DNA of 60,130 bases from Ruminococcus sp. Phil15 (lineage in GTDB: Bacteria > Bacillota > Clostridia > Oscillospirales > Ruminococcaceae). The notes below the pieces were generated by a model. That model was not told the DNA's origin. It saw only the letters and a program-made list of their open reading frames with translations, and ran no database searches. The translations under genes and the position numbers were made by a program. This document shows, one piece after another, positions 25,956 through 34,879 of this stretch. Where the stretch lies: NCBI GenBank assembly GCA_001940995.1, contig MSHC01000016.1:1-60130 (forward strand), written 5' to 3'. The stretch's first letter is position 1. The number at the start of each line of letters is the position of its first letter.

Positions 25956-26738
25956 TTGGCAAGGGTTTATCCCCTTTTTTCCTCCAGCGAGGGAAACTGC
26001 ACATACATAGGCAGTTCAAAATGCGGAATACTTATTGACGCAGGCGTTTCCTGCAAGAAGATTGTTACTGCGCTTTCAGACAACGGAATTGAGCCTAGCG
26101 CCGTCAAGGGAATTTTTGTGACGCACGAACACATTGACCACATAAAAGGCATTAAAACGCTAAGCTCGCACTTTAACATTCCTGTTTATGCACAGGGACT
26201 TAACGCCCAGTATCTCTGCGACAACGGACACATAGCCAAAAATACCGACTGCAACGTTATTGAAAATGAAATCGAGGTCGGCGACTTTTCCGTTAAGGCA
26301 TTCACCACGCCGCACGACACGAGGCAAAGCTGCGGCTACAAGATTCTGACTCCCGACGGAAAGAGCGTTTGCGTATGCACCGACCTTGGAGAAGTAACCG
26401 ATACAGTGCACGAGAACCTGATGCGCTCGGATCTGGTGCTTCTTGAAGCTAACTATGATTATAATATGCTGAGAAACGGCCCGTATCCATTTTTGCTCAA
26501 AAAACGCATAATGTCGTCAAACGGGCATCTCGACAACCGTGACAGCGCAGGCGAGCTGCTAAGGCTGGTTGAGAGCGGCACGGCAAGGCTGATAATCGGA
26601 CATTTAAGCCGTCACAACAATCTTCCCTCGCTTGCCGAAAACACGATAACCTCGCTTATGCCCGACCTGAAGCGAAACATTGATTATATTCTTATGACCG
26701 CACCCGTTGAAACAGGCGGAGAGGTGATGATCGTATGA
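25956..26738 (+). CDS. walJ: MBL-fold metallohydrolase, WalJ/YycJ-like
   Basis: A 260-aa protein. The TTG at 25956 is used: CGGGAG ends at 25946, 9 nt upstream; an earlier TTG at 25947 abuts that site. The metal ligands are in VTHEHIDHIKG (HxHxDH), PHDTRQSCGY, CTDLG and GHLSRHN. Family members such as YycJ/WalJ are predicted nucleic-acid-processing hydrolases linked to cell-wall stress regulation and mutation avoidance. It overlaps rlmH by 4 nt, so both are translated from one mRNA. Confidence 0.88.
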   Translation: MARVYPLFSSSEGNCTYIGSSKCGILIDAGVSCKKIVTALSDNGIEPSAVKGIFVTHEHIDHIKGIKTLSSHFNIPVYAQGLNAQYLCDNGHIAKNTDCNVIENEIEVGDFSVKAFTTPHDTRQSCGYKILTPDGKSVCVCTDLGEVTDTVHENLMRSDLVLLEANYDYNMLRNGPYPFLLKKRIMSSNGHLDNRDSAGELLRLVESGTARLIIGHLSRHNNLPSLAENTITSLMPDLKRNIDYILMTAPVETGGEVMIV

Positions 26739-27220
26739 TGAACGTTAACATTATCTGCGTCGGAAAGCTGAAAGAAGCATACCTGCGTGACGCTTGCGCC
26801 GAATACATAAAAAGGCTGGGAAGCTTCTGCAAGATAAACGTTACAGAGCTTGCGGAGTCAAGGCTGTCCGACAATCCGTCTGACAAGGAAATCGCTTCTG
26901 CTCTTTCGCAGGAAGCAAAGCTTATGCAGAGCTACCTGACGGCGAAGGGTGCATTCAACATCGCAATGTGCATTGAGGGTACGCAGCTTTCCTCCCCTGA
27001 GCTTTCTGAACGGATTGAAAAAACATCGGTAGACGGATTTTCAACTTTGAATTTTGTAATCGGCTCGTCGTTCGGCATTGATTCCGCTGTAAAGGAGCAA
27101 TGCAGGTTAAGGCTGTCGATGTCAAAAATGACATTTCCGCATCAGCTTGCAAGGGTTATGCTCTTAGAACAGATATACAGAGCATTTTCAATCTCATCTA
27201 ACTCGAAGTATCACAAGTAG
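26735..27220 (+). CDS. rlmH: 23S rRNA (pseudouridine(1915)-N3)-methyltransferase
   Basis: A 161-aa SPOUT methyltransferase acting on helix 69 of 23S rRNA in the assembled ribosome. It starts NVNIICVGKLKEAYLRDACA; the SAM-binding knot appears as NFVIGSSFGID and the C-terminus has MSKMTFPHQLARVMLLEQIY, the RlmH signature. Two ATGs (26735, 26738) overlap the stop of the walJ gene. Confidence 0.96.
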   Translation: MMNVNIICVGKLKEAYLRDACAEYIKRLGSFCKINVTELAESRLSDNPSDKEIASALSQEAKLMQSYLTAKGAFNIAMCIEGTQLSSPELSERIEKTSVDGFSTLNFVIGSSFGIDSAVKEQCRLRLSMSKMTFPHQLARVMLLEQIYRAFSISSNSKYHK

Positions 27221-27233
27221 AAGTGCGAAATAT

Positions 27234-27248
27234 CAGCCTATGTGGCTG
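27234..27248 (+). terminator. Weak hairpin after rlmH
   Basis: CAGCC (27234-27238) and GGCTG (27244-27248) around TATGT, followed by TAATTT. The stem is short; the right arm is also repeated in inverted form at 27320-27327, beyond the next promoter. Confidence 0.35.
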
Positions 27249-27261
27249 TAATTTGCCCGTG

Positions 27262-27290
27262 TTGACTTTTGTGATAAAGTGTTGTATAAT
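27262..27290 (+). promoter_or_regulatory. Strong sigma-A-type promoter for the lipoprotein gene
   Basis: TTGACT (27262-27267) and perfect TATAAT (27285-27290) with a 17-bp spacer. Flanked by TGTGGCTG (27241-27248) and its complement CAGCCACA (27320-27327), which could be an operator pair or a transcript hairpin. Confidence 0.85.
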
Positions 27291-27354
27291 TATAGAGGTT
27301 GTGCAGGTATAGCCGTACACAGCCACAAAATCCCGAAAGGTCTGGTAATTTTTT

Positions 27355-28641
27355 ATGTCAATTAAGAAACGACTCGCCGCAGTTGCCTGCGCCGTAATAA
27401 TGGCCGCATCGCTTGTTTCCTGCGGCGAAGATACAATGCATATCTGCGAAACCGAAAACTACAAGGTAAACGCAGGCGTATACATTTACTATGTAATGAG
27501 CTCTCTAAACAATCAGATGTATTCCATATACTACTCGACGGGCAAAATTCCCGATGACATAGTAAACACAAAATACGACGACGGAACACTCACGGTAGGA
27601 GAATACTCCGAGCAGTACGCTTACGGTCTTTGCGAAGAAATGGCGGCAATTGCCGAGAAGTTTGACGCTATGGGTCTTGAGCTTACCGACGAGGACTATA
27701 AGCTTATCAAGGACAACGTTGAGTCTGCATGGAACGAAGATTACTATGAGTCGCTCGGCATCGCTAAGTCCTCGCTCGAGCAGATTCAGATGTTCGGTCA
27801 GATGAACGACAAGGTGTTCGGCGCTTACTACTTTGAGGGCGGTCTTCAGGAGGTTTCCGACGAGGATATCAACAAGTACCTCAGCGAGAACTATATCCGC
27901 TTCAAGATGATTTCCATTACAAAGGACAAGGACGACAACGGCAAGGCTGCTAAGGAAAAGGCTGAAAAATATCTTGCCCTTACAGAAGAGATGGACTTCG
28001 ACAAGGTTATAGAGCAGTTCGAGGCTGACAAAGAAGCTGAGAAAAATGATGACGACAAAAACAACGACTCATCTAAGGACGACAGCTCATCTAATGATGA
28101 AAGTTCGGCAACAGACGACAACTCGGCGGTTGACTCATCATCTGCGGTCGATGACAGTTCTGCAAACGATTCTTCGTCTTCAACAGACGACGGCACATCA
28201 TCAGCATCTGAAGTAACTCCTGAGGCTGACGAATCATCAAAGTCAGACAGCTCGGAGGACGGTTCTTCCGACGCAGACAAGGATGACGAAGAAGAAAAAG
28301 ATAACAACATTATCATCAACAAGACAAGCTCTAACTACAAGGACCTTGACGTCGTTAAGCACGTTGACACAAAGATGGAAAATGACGATATCGAAATCTT
28401 TGAGGACGACGACAGTTGGTATGTCCTCCAGAAGCTTGATGTTACAGGCCACAAAACATACGTTGAGGACAACCGTGAGGGCATCATCAGCGAGATGAAG
28501 ACAGAGGACTTCGAGAAGATGATTGATTCATGGGTTGAGGAATACAAAATAACAAAGAACGACAAGGCTTACAAGAGATACACTGCCGAGGAAATCTTTG
28601 AGGATTACAACGACTATATGGAGAAAAATTCAAAAGGCTAA
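27355..28641 (+). CDS. Lipoprotein, PrsA/SurA-like, with acidic Ser/Asp insert
   Basis: A 428-aa lipoprotein. Residues 1-23 are a signal peptide with lipobox LVSC (lipidated Cys23). Residues about 30-225 are helical, with YKVNAGVYIYYVMSSLNNQM resembling the SurA/PrsA N-terminal chaperone domain of clostridial foldases. Residues about 230-315 are low-complexity Asp, Ser, Glu and Lys. Residues about 318-428 (WYVLQKLDVTGHKTYVEDNR, then an amphipathic end) look like the second half of a parvulin-like module, so the acidic stretch interrupts a fold. A role as an extracytoplasmic folding factor is inferred. It has its own promoter and terminator. The ribosome site (GAAAGG) is rather far from the ATG. 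Confidence 0.8.
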   Translation: MSIKKRLAAVACAVIMAASLVSCGEDTMHICETENYKVNAGVYIYYVMSSLNNQMYSIYYSTGKIPDDIVNTKYDDGTLTVGEYSEQYAYGLCEEMAAIAEKFDAMGLELTDEDYKLIKDNVESAWNEDYYESLGIAKSSLEQIQMFGQMNDKVFGAYYFEGGLQEVSDEDINKYLSENYIRFKMISITKDKDDNGKAAKEKAEKYLALTEEMDFDKVIEQFEADKEAEKNDDDKNNDSSKDDSSSNDESSATDDNSAVDSSSAVDDSSANDSSSSTDDGTSSASEVTPEADESSKSDSSEDGSSDADKDDEEEKDNNIIINKTSSNYKDLDVVKHVDTKMENDDIEIFEDDDSWYVLQKLDVTGHKTYVEDNREGIISEMKTEDFEKMIDSWVEEYKITKNDKAYKRYTAEEIFEDYNDYMEKNSKG

Positions 28642-28651
28642 ACCGAATACA

Positions 28652-28686
28652 AAGCTCCCACGCAATTAGGCATGGGAGCTTTTTTA
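28652..28686 (+). terminator. Terminator after the lipoprotein gene
   Basis: AAGCTCCCA (28652-28660) pairs with TGGGAGCTT (28673-28681), extended by a G-C pair across a mismatch, and runs into six T. Confidence 0.88.
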
Positions 28687-28794
28687 TTATGAGTTGACAG
28701 AAATATTCGATTTGCTGAAAGAATGAATTTTGAAGTCTTATTTTTGTCAAATATGTAGATTTTATATATATGTGTGTATTTTTAGTGAAAAATG

Positions 28795-28823
28795 TTGCAA
28801 AACGAAAGCGGTTGTGATAGAAT
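28795..28823 (+). promoter_or_regulatory. Promoter for the LCP protein gene
   Basis: TTGCAA (28795-28800) and TAGAAT (28818-28823) are 17 bp apart, about 87 nt before the ATG, within an AT-rich intergenic region. Confidence 0.6.
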
Positions 28824-28909
28824 AAATGTGTATGTGAATATTACCGATTTTAATTATATAGATATAGATAAAATAGTAATTCGGGGAATAATAACGTCAG
28901 GAGGATAAC

Positions 28910-30685
28910 ATGACCGATAACAACAAAAGTTTCGAGGACGACGGCGAGCTTCAAAGTCTCATCGCATCTGCAATGAGAAAGAAGCAATCTCCTAAGCCGC
29001 ACTCTGATATGGATAAAAAGATTGATTACTTCAAGGAGGCTTACAAGGAGCCTGAAGCTGACGAAGATGACGAGCTTTCAGAAATGATTAAAAATGCTGT
29101 TTCTGCAAAGGCAAGCGGCAGAAAGGGTTCTTCGGAGCGTTTTGTCACAGAAGCCGACATATACAAAGATGAAGACTTTTACGATGATGATTACGAATAC
29201 GATGACGATAACGAAGATACTCAAGAGGATGATATGAAAAATAAATCAAAAAAGCGCAAAAAGAAAAGCAAGGTTGCGGCATTCTTTAAGAAGCACAAGC
29301 TTAAATTCATAATTGCGGCGCTTGTTATTGTTATACTTGTAACAATTGTGCTTCTTGCGGCTGTAATAATTTTCAATCACTACTACAACAGAATCCCGGA
29401 GGCAAGCAACAGCAAAATTGATTACAGCGTTCCTGATATAGACAGCAACGACACTGTAAGCGACGTTGAGGACTACGAAAAATGGCTTCAGAATCAGCTC
29501 AAGAATTACCAAAACATTATGAGTTCAAAGGACGTGTACAACGTCTTGCTGGTCGGCGAAGACCTTAGAGATACCGGCGAAGGCAACACAAGCCGTGGCA
29601 ATACGGACGTTATGATGCTTGTTTCTATCAACAACAAGACAAAGCAGATTACCCTCACCTCGTTTATGAGAGATATCTATCTTTACATTCCGGGCGAATA
29701 TTCTGCAAGATTAAACAAAGCATACGCTATTGGCGGTCCTGAGCTTCTTGGCAACACTATTGAACAGAATTTCGGCATTTCCATCGACAACTATGTAATA
29801 GTTAACTTCTACACATTCATTGAAATTGTCGAGGCAATCGGCGGTGTTGAAGTCGAGATTACCGACAAGATGATAACTGCGCTGGAAGACCCGATGAAGG
29901 AACAGAATATGTACCTTGGAAATCCTTGGTCACAAGACCTTATCAAGGAGCCGGGAACATATCTCCTCAACGGAAATCAGGCGCTCGGCTATGTAAGAAT
30001 AAGACATGGCGTCGGAGACGACTACGGAAGAACTCAGCGTCAGAGAGAAATTATCAGAAAAATGATTGAAAAGAGCCGTGACCTTTCACTTTCAGAAATG
30101 AAACAGCTTCTTGACGATGTTACTGACAGCAACGATATTAAGTGGGACCTTGAAAAGGACACAGTTTTATCGCTTCTGACAAACGCATACGACTATTACA
30201 AATATTACGACATTCAGGATATAAGAATCCCTGCCGACGGCACATTCACTAACCAGAGAATAAGAGGAATGGACGTTCTTTGTCCTGACTTTGACAAGAA
30301 TACGGAAATCTTACAGCTTGCAATTTACGGAGATACATTTGTAAATCCGGGCATTACAAGCTCAACTTACTATCTCCCACCGTCAACCTCTACGACAACG
30401 ACAACTACAACTACGACTACAACCACTACTACGACTACAACCACTACAACGACCACAACGACTACGCCGATTGTGACAGATCCGCCGATAACCGACACAG
30501 ATCCGTCTGACTCTACGACAGAGCCGCCTGTAAGCACAGATATATCGGATACATCCAGCGAACCGCCACAGTCTGAAACTAAGCCGTCATCCACCGAACC
30601 GTCAGAATCCGACACAACGACTACTACGACTTCGGACACGACGACTCCATCGGCAATACAGCCTGCCGCTGATAATGCGGCTTAG
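28910..30685 (+). CDS. LytR-CpsA-Psr family protein with poly-Thr C-terminal tail
   Basis: A 591-aa membrane-anchored enzyme of the family that attaches teichoic acids or capsule polymers to peptidoglycan. Residues 1-130 are cytosolic, strongly acidic (about 83-108) then Lys-rich; a transmembrane helix spans about 132-157. The LCP domain (about 208-400) has LLVGEDLRD, RGNTDVMMLVSI, LTSFMRDIYLYIPG and the Arg-rich GYVRIRHGVGDDYGRTQRQR. Residues 495-519 are 25 consecutive threonines written with mixed ACA/ACT/ACG/ACC codons, followed by a Pro/Thr/Ser/Asp stretch ending QPAADNAA. Ribosome site AGGAGG. It is monocistronic between promoter 28795 and terminator 30713. The tail has no membrane segment or sortase motif. 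Confidence 0.93.
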   Translation: MTDNNKSFEDDGELQSLIASAMRKKQSPKPHSDMDKKIDYFKEAYKEPEADEDDELSEMIKNAVSAKASGRKGSSERFVTEADIYKDEDFYDDDYEYDDDNEDTQEDDMKNKSKKRKKKSKVAAFFKKHKLKFIIAALVIVILVTIVLLAAVIIFNHYYNRIPEASNSKIDYSVPDIDSNDTVSDVEDYEKWLQNQLKNYQNIMSSKDVYNVLLVGEDLRDTGEGNTSRGNTDVMMLVSINNKTKQITLTSFMRDIYLYIPGEYSARLNKAYAIGGPELLGNTIEQNFGISIDNYVIVNFYTFIEIVEAIGGVEVEITDKMITALEDPMKEQNMYLGNPWSQDLIKEPGTYLLNGNQALGYVRIRHGVGDDYGRTQRQREIIRKMIEKSRDLSLSEMKQLLDDVTDSNDIKWDLEKDTVLSLLTNAYDYYKYYDIQDIRIPADGTFTNQRIRGMDVLCPDFDKNTEILQLAIYGDTFVNPGITSSTYYLPPSTSTTTTTTTTTTTTTTTTTTTTTTTTTPIVTDPPITDTDPSDSTTEPPVSTDISDTSSEPPQSETKPSSTEPSESDTTTTTTSDTTTPSAIQPAADNAA

Positions 30686-30712
30686 CCGGTCACCGTTAAA
30701 TCACTTGAACAA

Positions 30713-30750
30713 AAATCCCCGTACGGGCTAAAAACCTGTACGGGGATTTA
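30713..30750. terminator. Bidirectional terminator between LCP and DUF4364 genes
   Basis: AAATCCCCGTAC (30713-30724) is perfectly complementary to GTACGGGGATTT (30738-30749), extended inward by two GG/CC pairs; A- and T-rich flanks fit use on both strands. Confidence 0.88.
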
Positions 30751-30788
30751 AAATTTATGGCCTTTGAATGAGATTTTTGGATAGGACT

Positions 30789-31382
30789 CTACTCGTCCTT
30801 ATCGGTATACTCAGGAACATACTCCTCATTTTCAATGAGATAGTCTACCACCTTGCTGTAAAACTCGGACGGATTCTGCATTATTTTCTTCTGCATAAAC
30901 TCTGCCTGCTGTTTATCGGGTGCAAAGAGCGAGATGTCCATAAGCACGATATTATTATCGTTACAGGTACAGTTAAGCATACAGCCTACTTCCTTTTCCT
31001 CGATAGAAAACTTTACCGTGCTCTCGTTCTTCAGTCTCGTAAAAAGCCTTATGCCCGCTGACATAATTCTGTCACGGAAGCTTTGCGGAACTATCGACTT
31101 AAATTCGATAGCGCATCGCTTTCCTTTTTCCTGCAAAACATACTGCGGATTGCCGTCGGGATATTCAAGTGTCATCATATTTGTTTCAAGCATTGAGGAT
31201 ACAGCTTCCATAAAGAAGAAGTAGTTTACTATTCCGTCGCCTGTTGCAATCTCCGTAAGCTGTTTTGGCGAAACAGGTCTGTTTATCTGGTAGAGAAAAT
31301 AACTTATTAGCACCTTTACCGCATATATATCGGTAAGATTCATCATATTAGGCGTCAGATATTTTTCAAAATTTTGATTCAT
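30789..31382 (-). CDS. DUF4364 family protein
   Basis: A 197-aa cytosolic protein. Residues about 14-85 (DIYAVKVLISYFLYQINRPV, then ILNYL-like helices) look like a winged helix, and the rest is a small alpha/beta domain (about 115-180) containing VGCMLNCTCNDNNIVLMDIS. This matches DUF4364, a Firmicutes family with predicted DNA-binding ability but no known role. It is 41 nt behind aroC and is the last gene before the terminator. Confidence 0.8.
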   Translation of the reverse strand: MNQNFEKYLTPNMMNLTDIYAVKVLISYFLYQINRPVSPKQLTEIATGDGIVNYFFFMEAVSSMLETNMMTLEYPDGNPQYVLQEKGKRCAIEFKSIVPQSFRDRIMSAGIRLFTRLKNESTVKFSIEEKEVGCMLNCTCNDNNIVLMDISLFAPDKQQAEFMQKKIMQNPSEFYSKVVDYLIENEEYVPEYTDKDE

Positions 31383-31423
31383 ATTTTATACGACTACGCT
31401 TTTGCGTGCGTCCTCCAAACTGT

Positions 31424-32515
31424 TTAGAAGTGCGGATAGTCGAGCATATGCGAAAGAAGCGCTATATTTACGGCAGCTTCTACGCAAGGAACTGCCCTTG
31501 GTACTACGCAAGGGTCGTGTCTGCCTGTAATCTTGAGTGTTTCTTCGGTCATCTTGGACATATCAACGGTAGACTGTGCCTGCGAGATAGACGGCGTTGG
31601 CTTCATAGCTACCCTTAACGTTATAGGCATACCTGAAGAAATACCGCCTAAGATACCGCCGTGGTTATTGGATCGTGTTACGACGTGACCCTGCTCGTTT
31701 ACATAAAACTCATCATTATTTTCGCTTCCGAGCATTCTTGCGCAGTTAAAGCCCACGCCGAATTCGATACCCTTAACGGCAGGAATTCCGAATATAAGCT
31801 GTGCGATAGAATTCTCAAGACCGTCGAATATCGGCGAGCCGATGCCAGCCGGAACATTTACAGAGATACACTCGATAATTCCGCCCACGCTGTCGCCGCA
31901 TTCAAAAGCCTTTTCAATGTCCTTTTTCATACGCTTGCCCTTTGCGTCATTGAGTACCGGGAAGCCCTTTTTGCGAAGCTCGATGATGTCCTCACGGCTT
32001 GTGGTTATTGCGTCGAAGCTATCGTCCTTGATTTTATGTATTTCAGCGATATGTGCGCCTGTGTAGATGCCCCTGCGCTCCAAAATCTGACCTGCCACTG
32101 CGCCTGCGAAGCAAAGCGGTGCGGTGAGTCTGCCTGAAAAATGTCCGCCGCCTCTTGGGTCGTTAAATCCGTTGTAACGGAGTGCGCCTGTGTAGTCTGC
32201 ATGACCCGGTCTTGCGAGCTTGGAAACCTTGAGATAATCGGTTGAATGCGGGTCATCGTTTGCGATAAACGCACAAAGCGGCGTACCTGTTGTCTTACCG
32301 TTAAAGAAACCTGACATAATGTTAGGCATATCCTTTTCCCTGCGCTGTGTTGAAGTTTTGTCCTTCTTCGGCGCTCTCCTTGCCATAAATGTAAGGAGCT
32401 GTTCCATATCAAGATATTCTCCTGCCGGAAGTCTGTCGATTACCACGCCGATTGCCGGGCCGTGGCTTTCTCCGAAGATTGATACGGAAATTCCTTTATT
32501 CCAGATTGATGACAT
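31424..32515 (-). CDS. aroC: Chorismate synthase
   Basis: A 363-aa FMN-dependent enzyme that converts EPSP to chorismate. The start at 32515 (MSSIWNKGISVSIFGESHGP) is 8 nt from GGAGG; earlier in-frame ATGs lie too close to that site. GESHG, ARPGHADYTG and RGGGHFSGRLTAP are the family signatures, and the C-terminal RHDPCVVPRAVPCVEA is complete. Its first 20 nt overlap the end of aroA, so translation is probably coupled. Confidence 0.97.
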   Translation of the reverse strand: MSSIWNKGISVSIFGESHGPAIGVVIDRLPAGEYLDMEQLLTFMARRAPKKDKTSTQRREKDMPNIMSGFFNGKTTGTPLCAFIANDDPHSTDYLKVSKLARPGHADYTGALRYNGFNDPRGGGHFSGRLTAPLCFAGAVAGQILERRGIYTGAHIAEIHKIKDDSFDAITTSREDIIELRKKGFPVLNDAKGKRMKKDIEKAFECGDSVGGIIECISVNVPAGIGSPIFDGLENSIAQLIFGIPAVKGIEFGVGFNCARMLGSENNDEFYVNEQGHVVTRSNNHGGILGGISSGMPITLRVAMKPTPSISQAQSTVDMSKMTEETLKITGRHDPCVVPRAVPCVEAAVNIALLSHMLDYPHF

Positions 32516-33719
32516 TTGCATTACCTCCAAGTTCGTTATAGTCCTCAAAGAAGCTTGGGTACGATTTTTTCACGCAGCCTGCGTCCTTGATAATTACATC
32601 TCCGTTGCATATTGTTGCGGCGATTGCTGCCGACATAGCGATTCTATGATCGTTATGTGAGTCAACCGTACCGCCCCTGAGCTTTCCCACGCCTTCAACA
32701 AAGAGCGTATCGTTATCGCACCAAGCGTTTCCGCCGAGCGATTTTAAAAGCCCGATTGTAGTTTCAATTCTGTCGCTTTCCTTAATTCTCAGCCTGCCGA
32801 CGTTTTTAAAGCTCGTTGTGCCTTTAAGTGCAGACGCAAAGACCGACATTATCGGCACGATATCGGGTACGTCCGAGCAGTCAAGCTCGAAAGCTGTTCT
32901 GTTCCCGCAGACATTTCGGATAACGCTGTCGCCCTGCACGCTGTGCTTTGGCATATTCGGCATTTCGATACTGCTGCCCAGTGCGTTTGCGGCATAGAAG
33001 AATGCCGCCTGCGAAAAATCGCCCTCAACTGCGCAGTTGCAGGCTTTAAATCCCTGACCGCCCGATATTTCATAGCCGTTTGCGGTTTCTTTTACCTGCA
33101 CGCCGAACATTTTAAGGCTTTCGACTGTTATATCGACATACGGCTTGGATTGCAGGCGAGATGTCAGAATTATTTCCGACCTGCCATCCGTAAGCGAAAG
33201 TCCGAAGATAAGACCCGTAATAAACTGCGAGGAAATATCCCCTGCTATTTCAAACCGTCCGCTGCGGAGCTTACCGCTTATTGTCATAGGGAGAGTGCCA
33301 TTATAGCCTCCGAAGTCTATGCCGCTTTTTGAAAGCTCTGTAACATAAGGCGTGAGAGGTCTTACGGGCAATTTCCCCCTGCCTGTAAAAGTCGCATTGA
33401 CGCCGAGTGCGGCGGCAACGGGAATTATAAACCGAAGCGTTGAGCCTGATTCGCCGCAGTCGATATTAATCGGCATATTTGTATCTGCTACACCCTTAAA
33501 CGGGTTAGCGGTAACTGTATAGCCGTTTATTGTTAAGTCTGCGCCTAGGGCATTCATAGCCCTGACGGTTGCTTCTATATCCTGCGACACAGAAACGTTG
33601 CTGACAACGCTTTTGCCGTCCGACAATGCGGCACAGATAATCTGTCTGTGTGCAAAGCTTTTAGATGACGGGACATTCACGCTTCCGCAAAGCTTTGACG
33701 GAGTAATTTTTATATCCAT
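32496..33719 (-). CDS. aroA: 3-phosphoshikimate 1-carboxyvinyltransferase (EPSP synthase)
   Basis: A 407-aa enzyme joining PEP to shikimate-3-phosphate. The start at 33719 (MDIKITPSKLCGSVNVPSSK) follows GAGGAG; the frame is open upstream without a ribosome site and overlaps aroB. The PSSKSFAHRQ loop, DCGESGSTLRF and the C-terminal RIKESDRI and NDHRIAMSAA motifs are intact. The glyphosate-contact loop reads CGESGSTLRF, with the Gly96-type residue as Glu-Ser-Gly-Ser. Middle gene of aroB-aroA-aroC. Confidence 0.97.
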   Translation of the reverse strand: MDIKITPSKLCGSVNVPSSKSFAHRQIICAALSDGKSVVSNVSVSQDIEATVRAMNALGADLTINGYTVTANPFKGVADTNMPINIDCGESGSTLRFIIPVAAALGVNATFTGRGKLPVRPLTPYVTELSKSGIDFGGYNGTLPMTISGKLRSGRFEIAGDISSQFITGLIFGLSLTDGRSEIILTSRLQSKPYVDITVESLKMFGVQVKETANGYEISGGQGFKACNCAVEGDFSQAAFFYAANALGSSIEMPNMPKHSVQGDSVIRNVCGNRTAFELDCSDVPDIVPIMSVFASALKGTTSFKNVGRLRIKESDRIETTIGLLKSLGGNAWCDNDTLFVEGVGKLRGGTVDSHNDHRIAMSAAIAATICNGDVIIKDAGCVKKSYPSFFEDYNELGGNANVINLE

Positions 33720-33729
33720 AATTACTCCT

Positions 33730-34848
33730 CTACATTCTTTCAAAGACGCTTGCAATCTGCGATTCTGAGATAGGAAGCGCATAGCCTGCACCCTGCTCGT
33801 CGCTGTAAACGACATTGCCTATTCCCTTTTGCAGAACAAAGCGGAGCTTTCCGTTTCTGACCTTTTTATCGGTATATAGCTTCTTCAAAAGCTTGTTCTT
33901 ATCAATATACTGTGGGATTTCAGTAGGAAGCTTTGCTCTTTGGATCAGATTTTTTACTCTTTCTACATCATCGGCAGTTGTGAAGCCTAAATCCTGCGAT
34001 AGGAGTGCGGCGGCGACAAGACCGATTGCGACAGCTTCGCCATGCTCTAATCTATAACCGCTGACGGTTTCCACCGCTCTGCCTGCGGTATGTCCAAGGT
34101 TTAAAATCTCTCTGAGCGAGCTTTCCCTTTCGTCCTTCATCACGACCTGATACTTAACGCGGCAGTTCGCCTCTGCAATATGCTCGCAGACCTCCTTATC
34201 GAGTGAAAAGACCCTTTCGATATTTTCTTCCAGGTAGCAAAACAAGTCGCAGTCTGCGATAAGTGCGTGCTTGATAGTTTCGGCAAGTCCGCAGCTTATA
34301 TGCCGCTCTGACAAGGTTTTCCATGTGTCTATGTCGATATATACCTTTCTAGGCTGATTAAAAAGTCCGATAAGGTTTGTTGCAAGAGGCGTATCTACGG
34401 CAGTTTTACCGCCTATTGATGCGTCTGCGGCTGATAAGAGCGTTGTGGAATAAATCACAAACGGCACTCCCCTGCCGAATGTGCCTGCTATAAAGCCTGC
34501 CAAATCGGATACCACGCCGCCGCCTACTGCGACCACCATACAATCTCTGCGCAGTCCGCAGGCGAGCATCGAGTCCTCTATAAAGGCTTTTACCTCACGG
34601 GTCTTACTCTGTTCGCCTGCCTCAAAGGAAAAAAGCTCGGCTTTAATGCCCTTTTCGCACAGCTTTTGCGTAATATCTTCTGCATACAGCGGGAGGACGT
34701 TTGAGTCTGTAATAACAGCGAGCTTTTTATAATCTCCGAAAACACCGCCCGATATCTCGCTGACGAGAGTATCGACAAGGCTTCTGCCGATTTCGATATT
34801 ATAGCTGTCGTCTACTGTTTTTACGAGCTTACACTCAAAAACGCTCAT
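33730..34848 (-). CDS. aroB: 3-dehydroquinate synthase
   Basis: A 372-aa NAD+ and metal-dependent enzyme forming 3-dehydroquinate from DAHP. AVGGGVVSDLAGFIAGTFGRG, PTTLLSAADASIGGKTAVD-type loop (here YSTTLLSAADASIGGKTAVD) and the zinc-ligand region NLGHTAGRAVE...EHGEAVAIG are present. It lies 31 nt behind the acyl-CoA ligase and 10 nt before aroA. Confidence 0.97.
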   Translation of the reverse strand: MSVFECKLVKTVDDSYNIEIGRSLVDTLVSEISGGVFGDYKKLAVITDSNVLPLYAEDITQKLCEKGIKAELFSFEAGEQSKTREVKAFIEDSMLACGLRRDCMVVAVGGGVVSDLAGFIAGTFGRGVPFVIYSTTLLSAADASIGGKTAVDTPLATNLIGLFNQPRKVYIDIDTWKTLSERHISCGLAETIKHALIADCDLFCYLEENIERVFSLDKEVCEHIAEANCRVKYQVVMKDERESSLREILNLGHTAGRAVETVSGYRLEHGEAVAIGLVAAALLSQDLGFTTADDVERVKNLIQRAKLPTEIPQYIDKNKLLKKLYTDKKVRNGKLRFVLQKGIGNVVYSDEQGAGYALPISESQIASVFERM

Positions 34849-34879
34849 TTATACCACTCCATATTTTACGGTTTACCCT

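Noticed and set aside
27891-28322. Minus-strand Ser/Glu/Asp-rich frame inside the lipoprotein gene
   Set aside because: Antisense reading of the acidic repeat tract; no start signal and low-complexity composition explain the open frame.
30370-30639. Minus-strand frame encoding poly-Val
   Set aside because: It is the antisense of the poly-Thr tract of the LCP gene and has no ribosome site.
32496-33815. 439-aa version of AroA
   Set aside because: The extra 32 N-terminal codons lie inside aroB and do not resemble EPSP synthase; GAGGAG marks the start at 33719.
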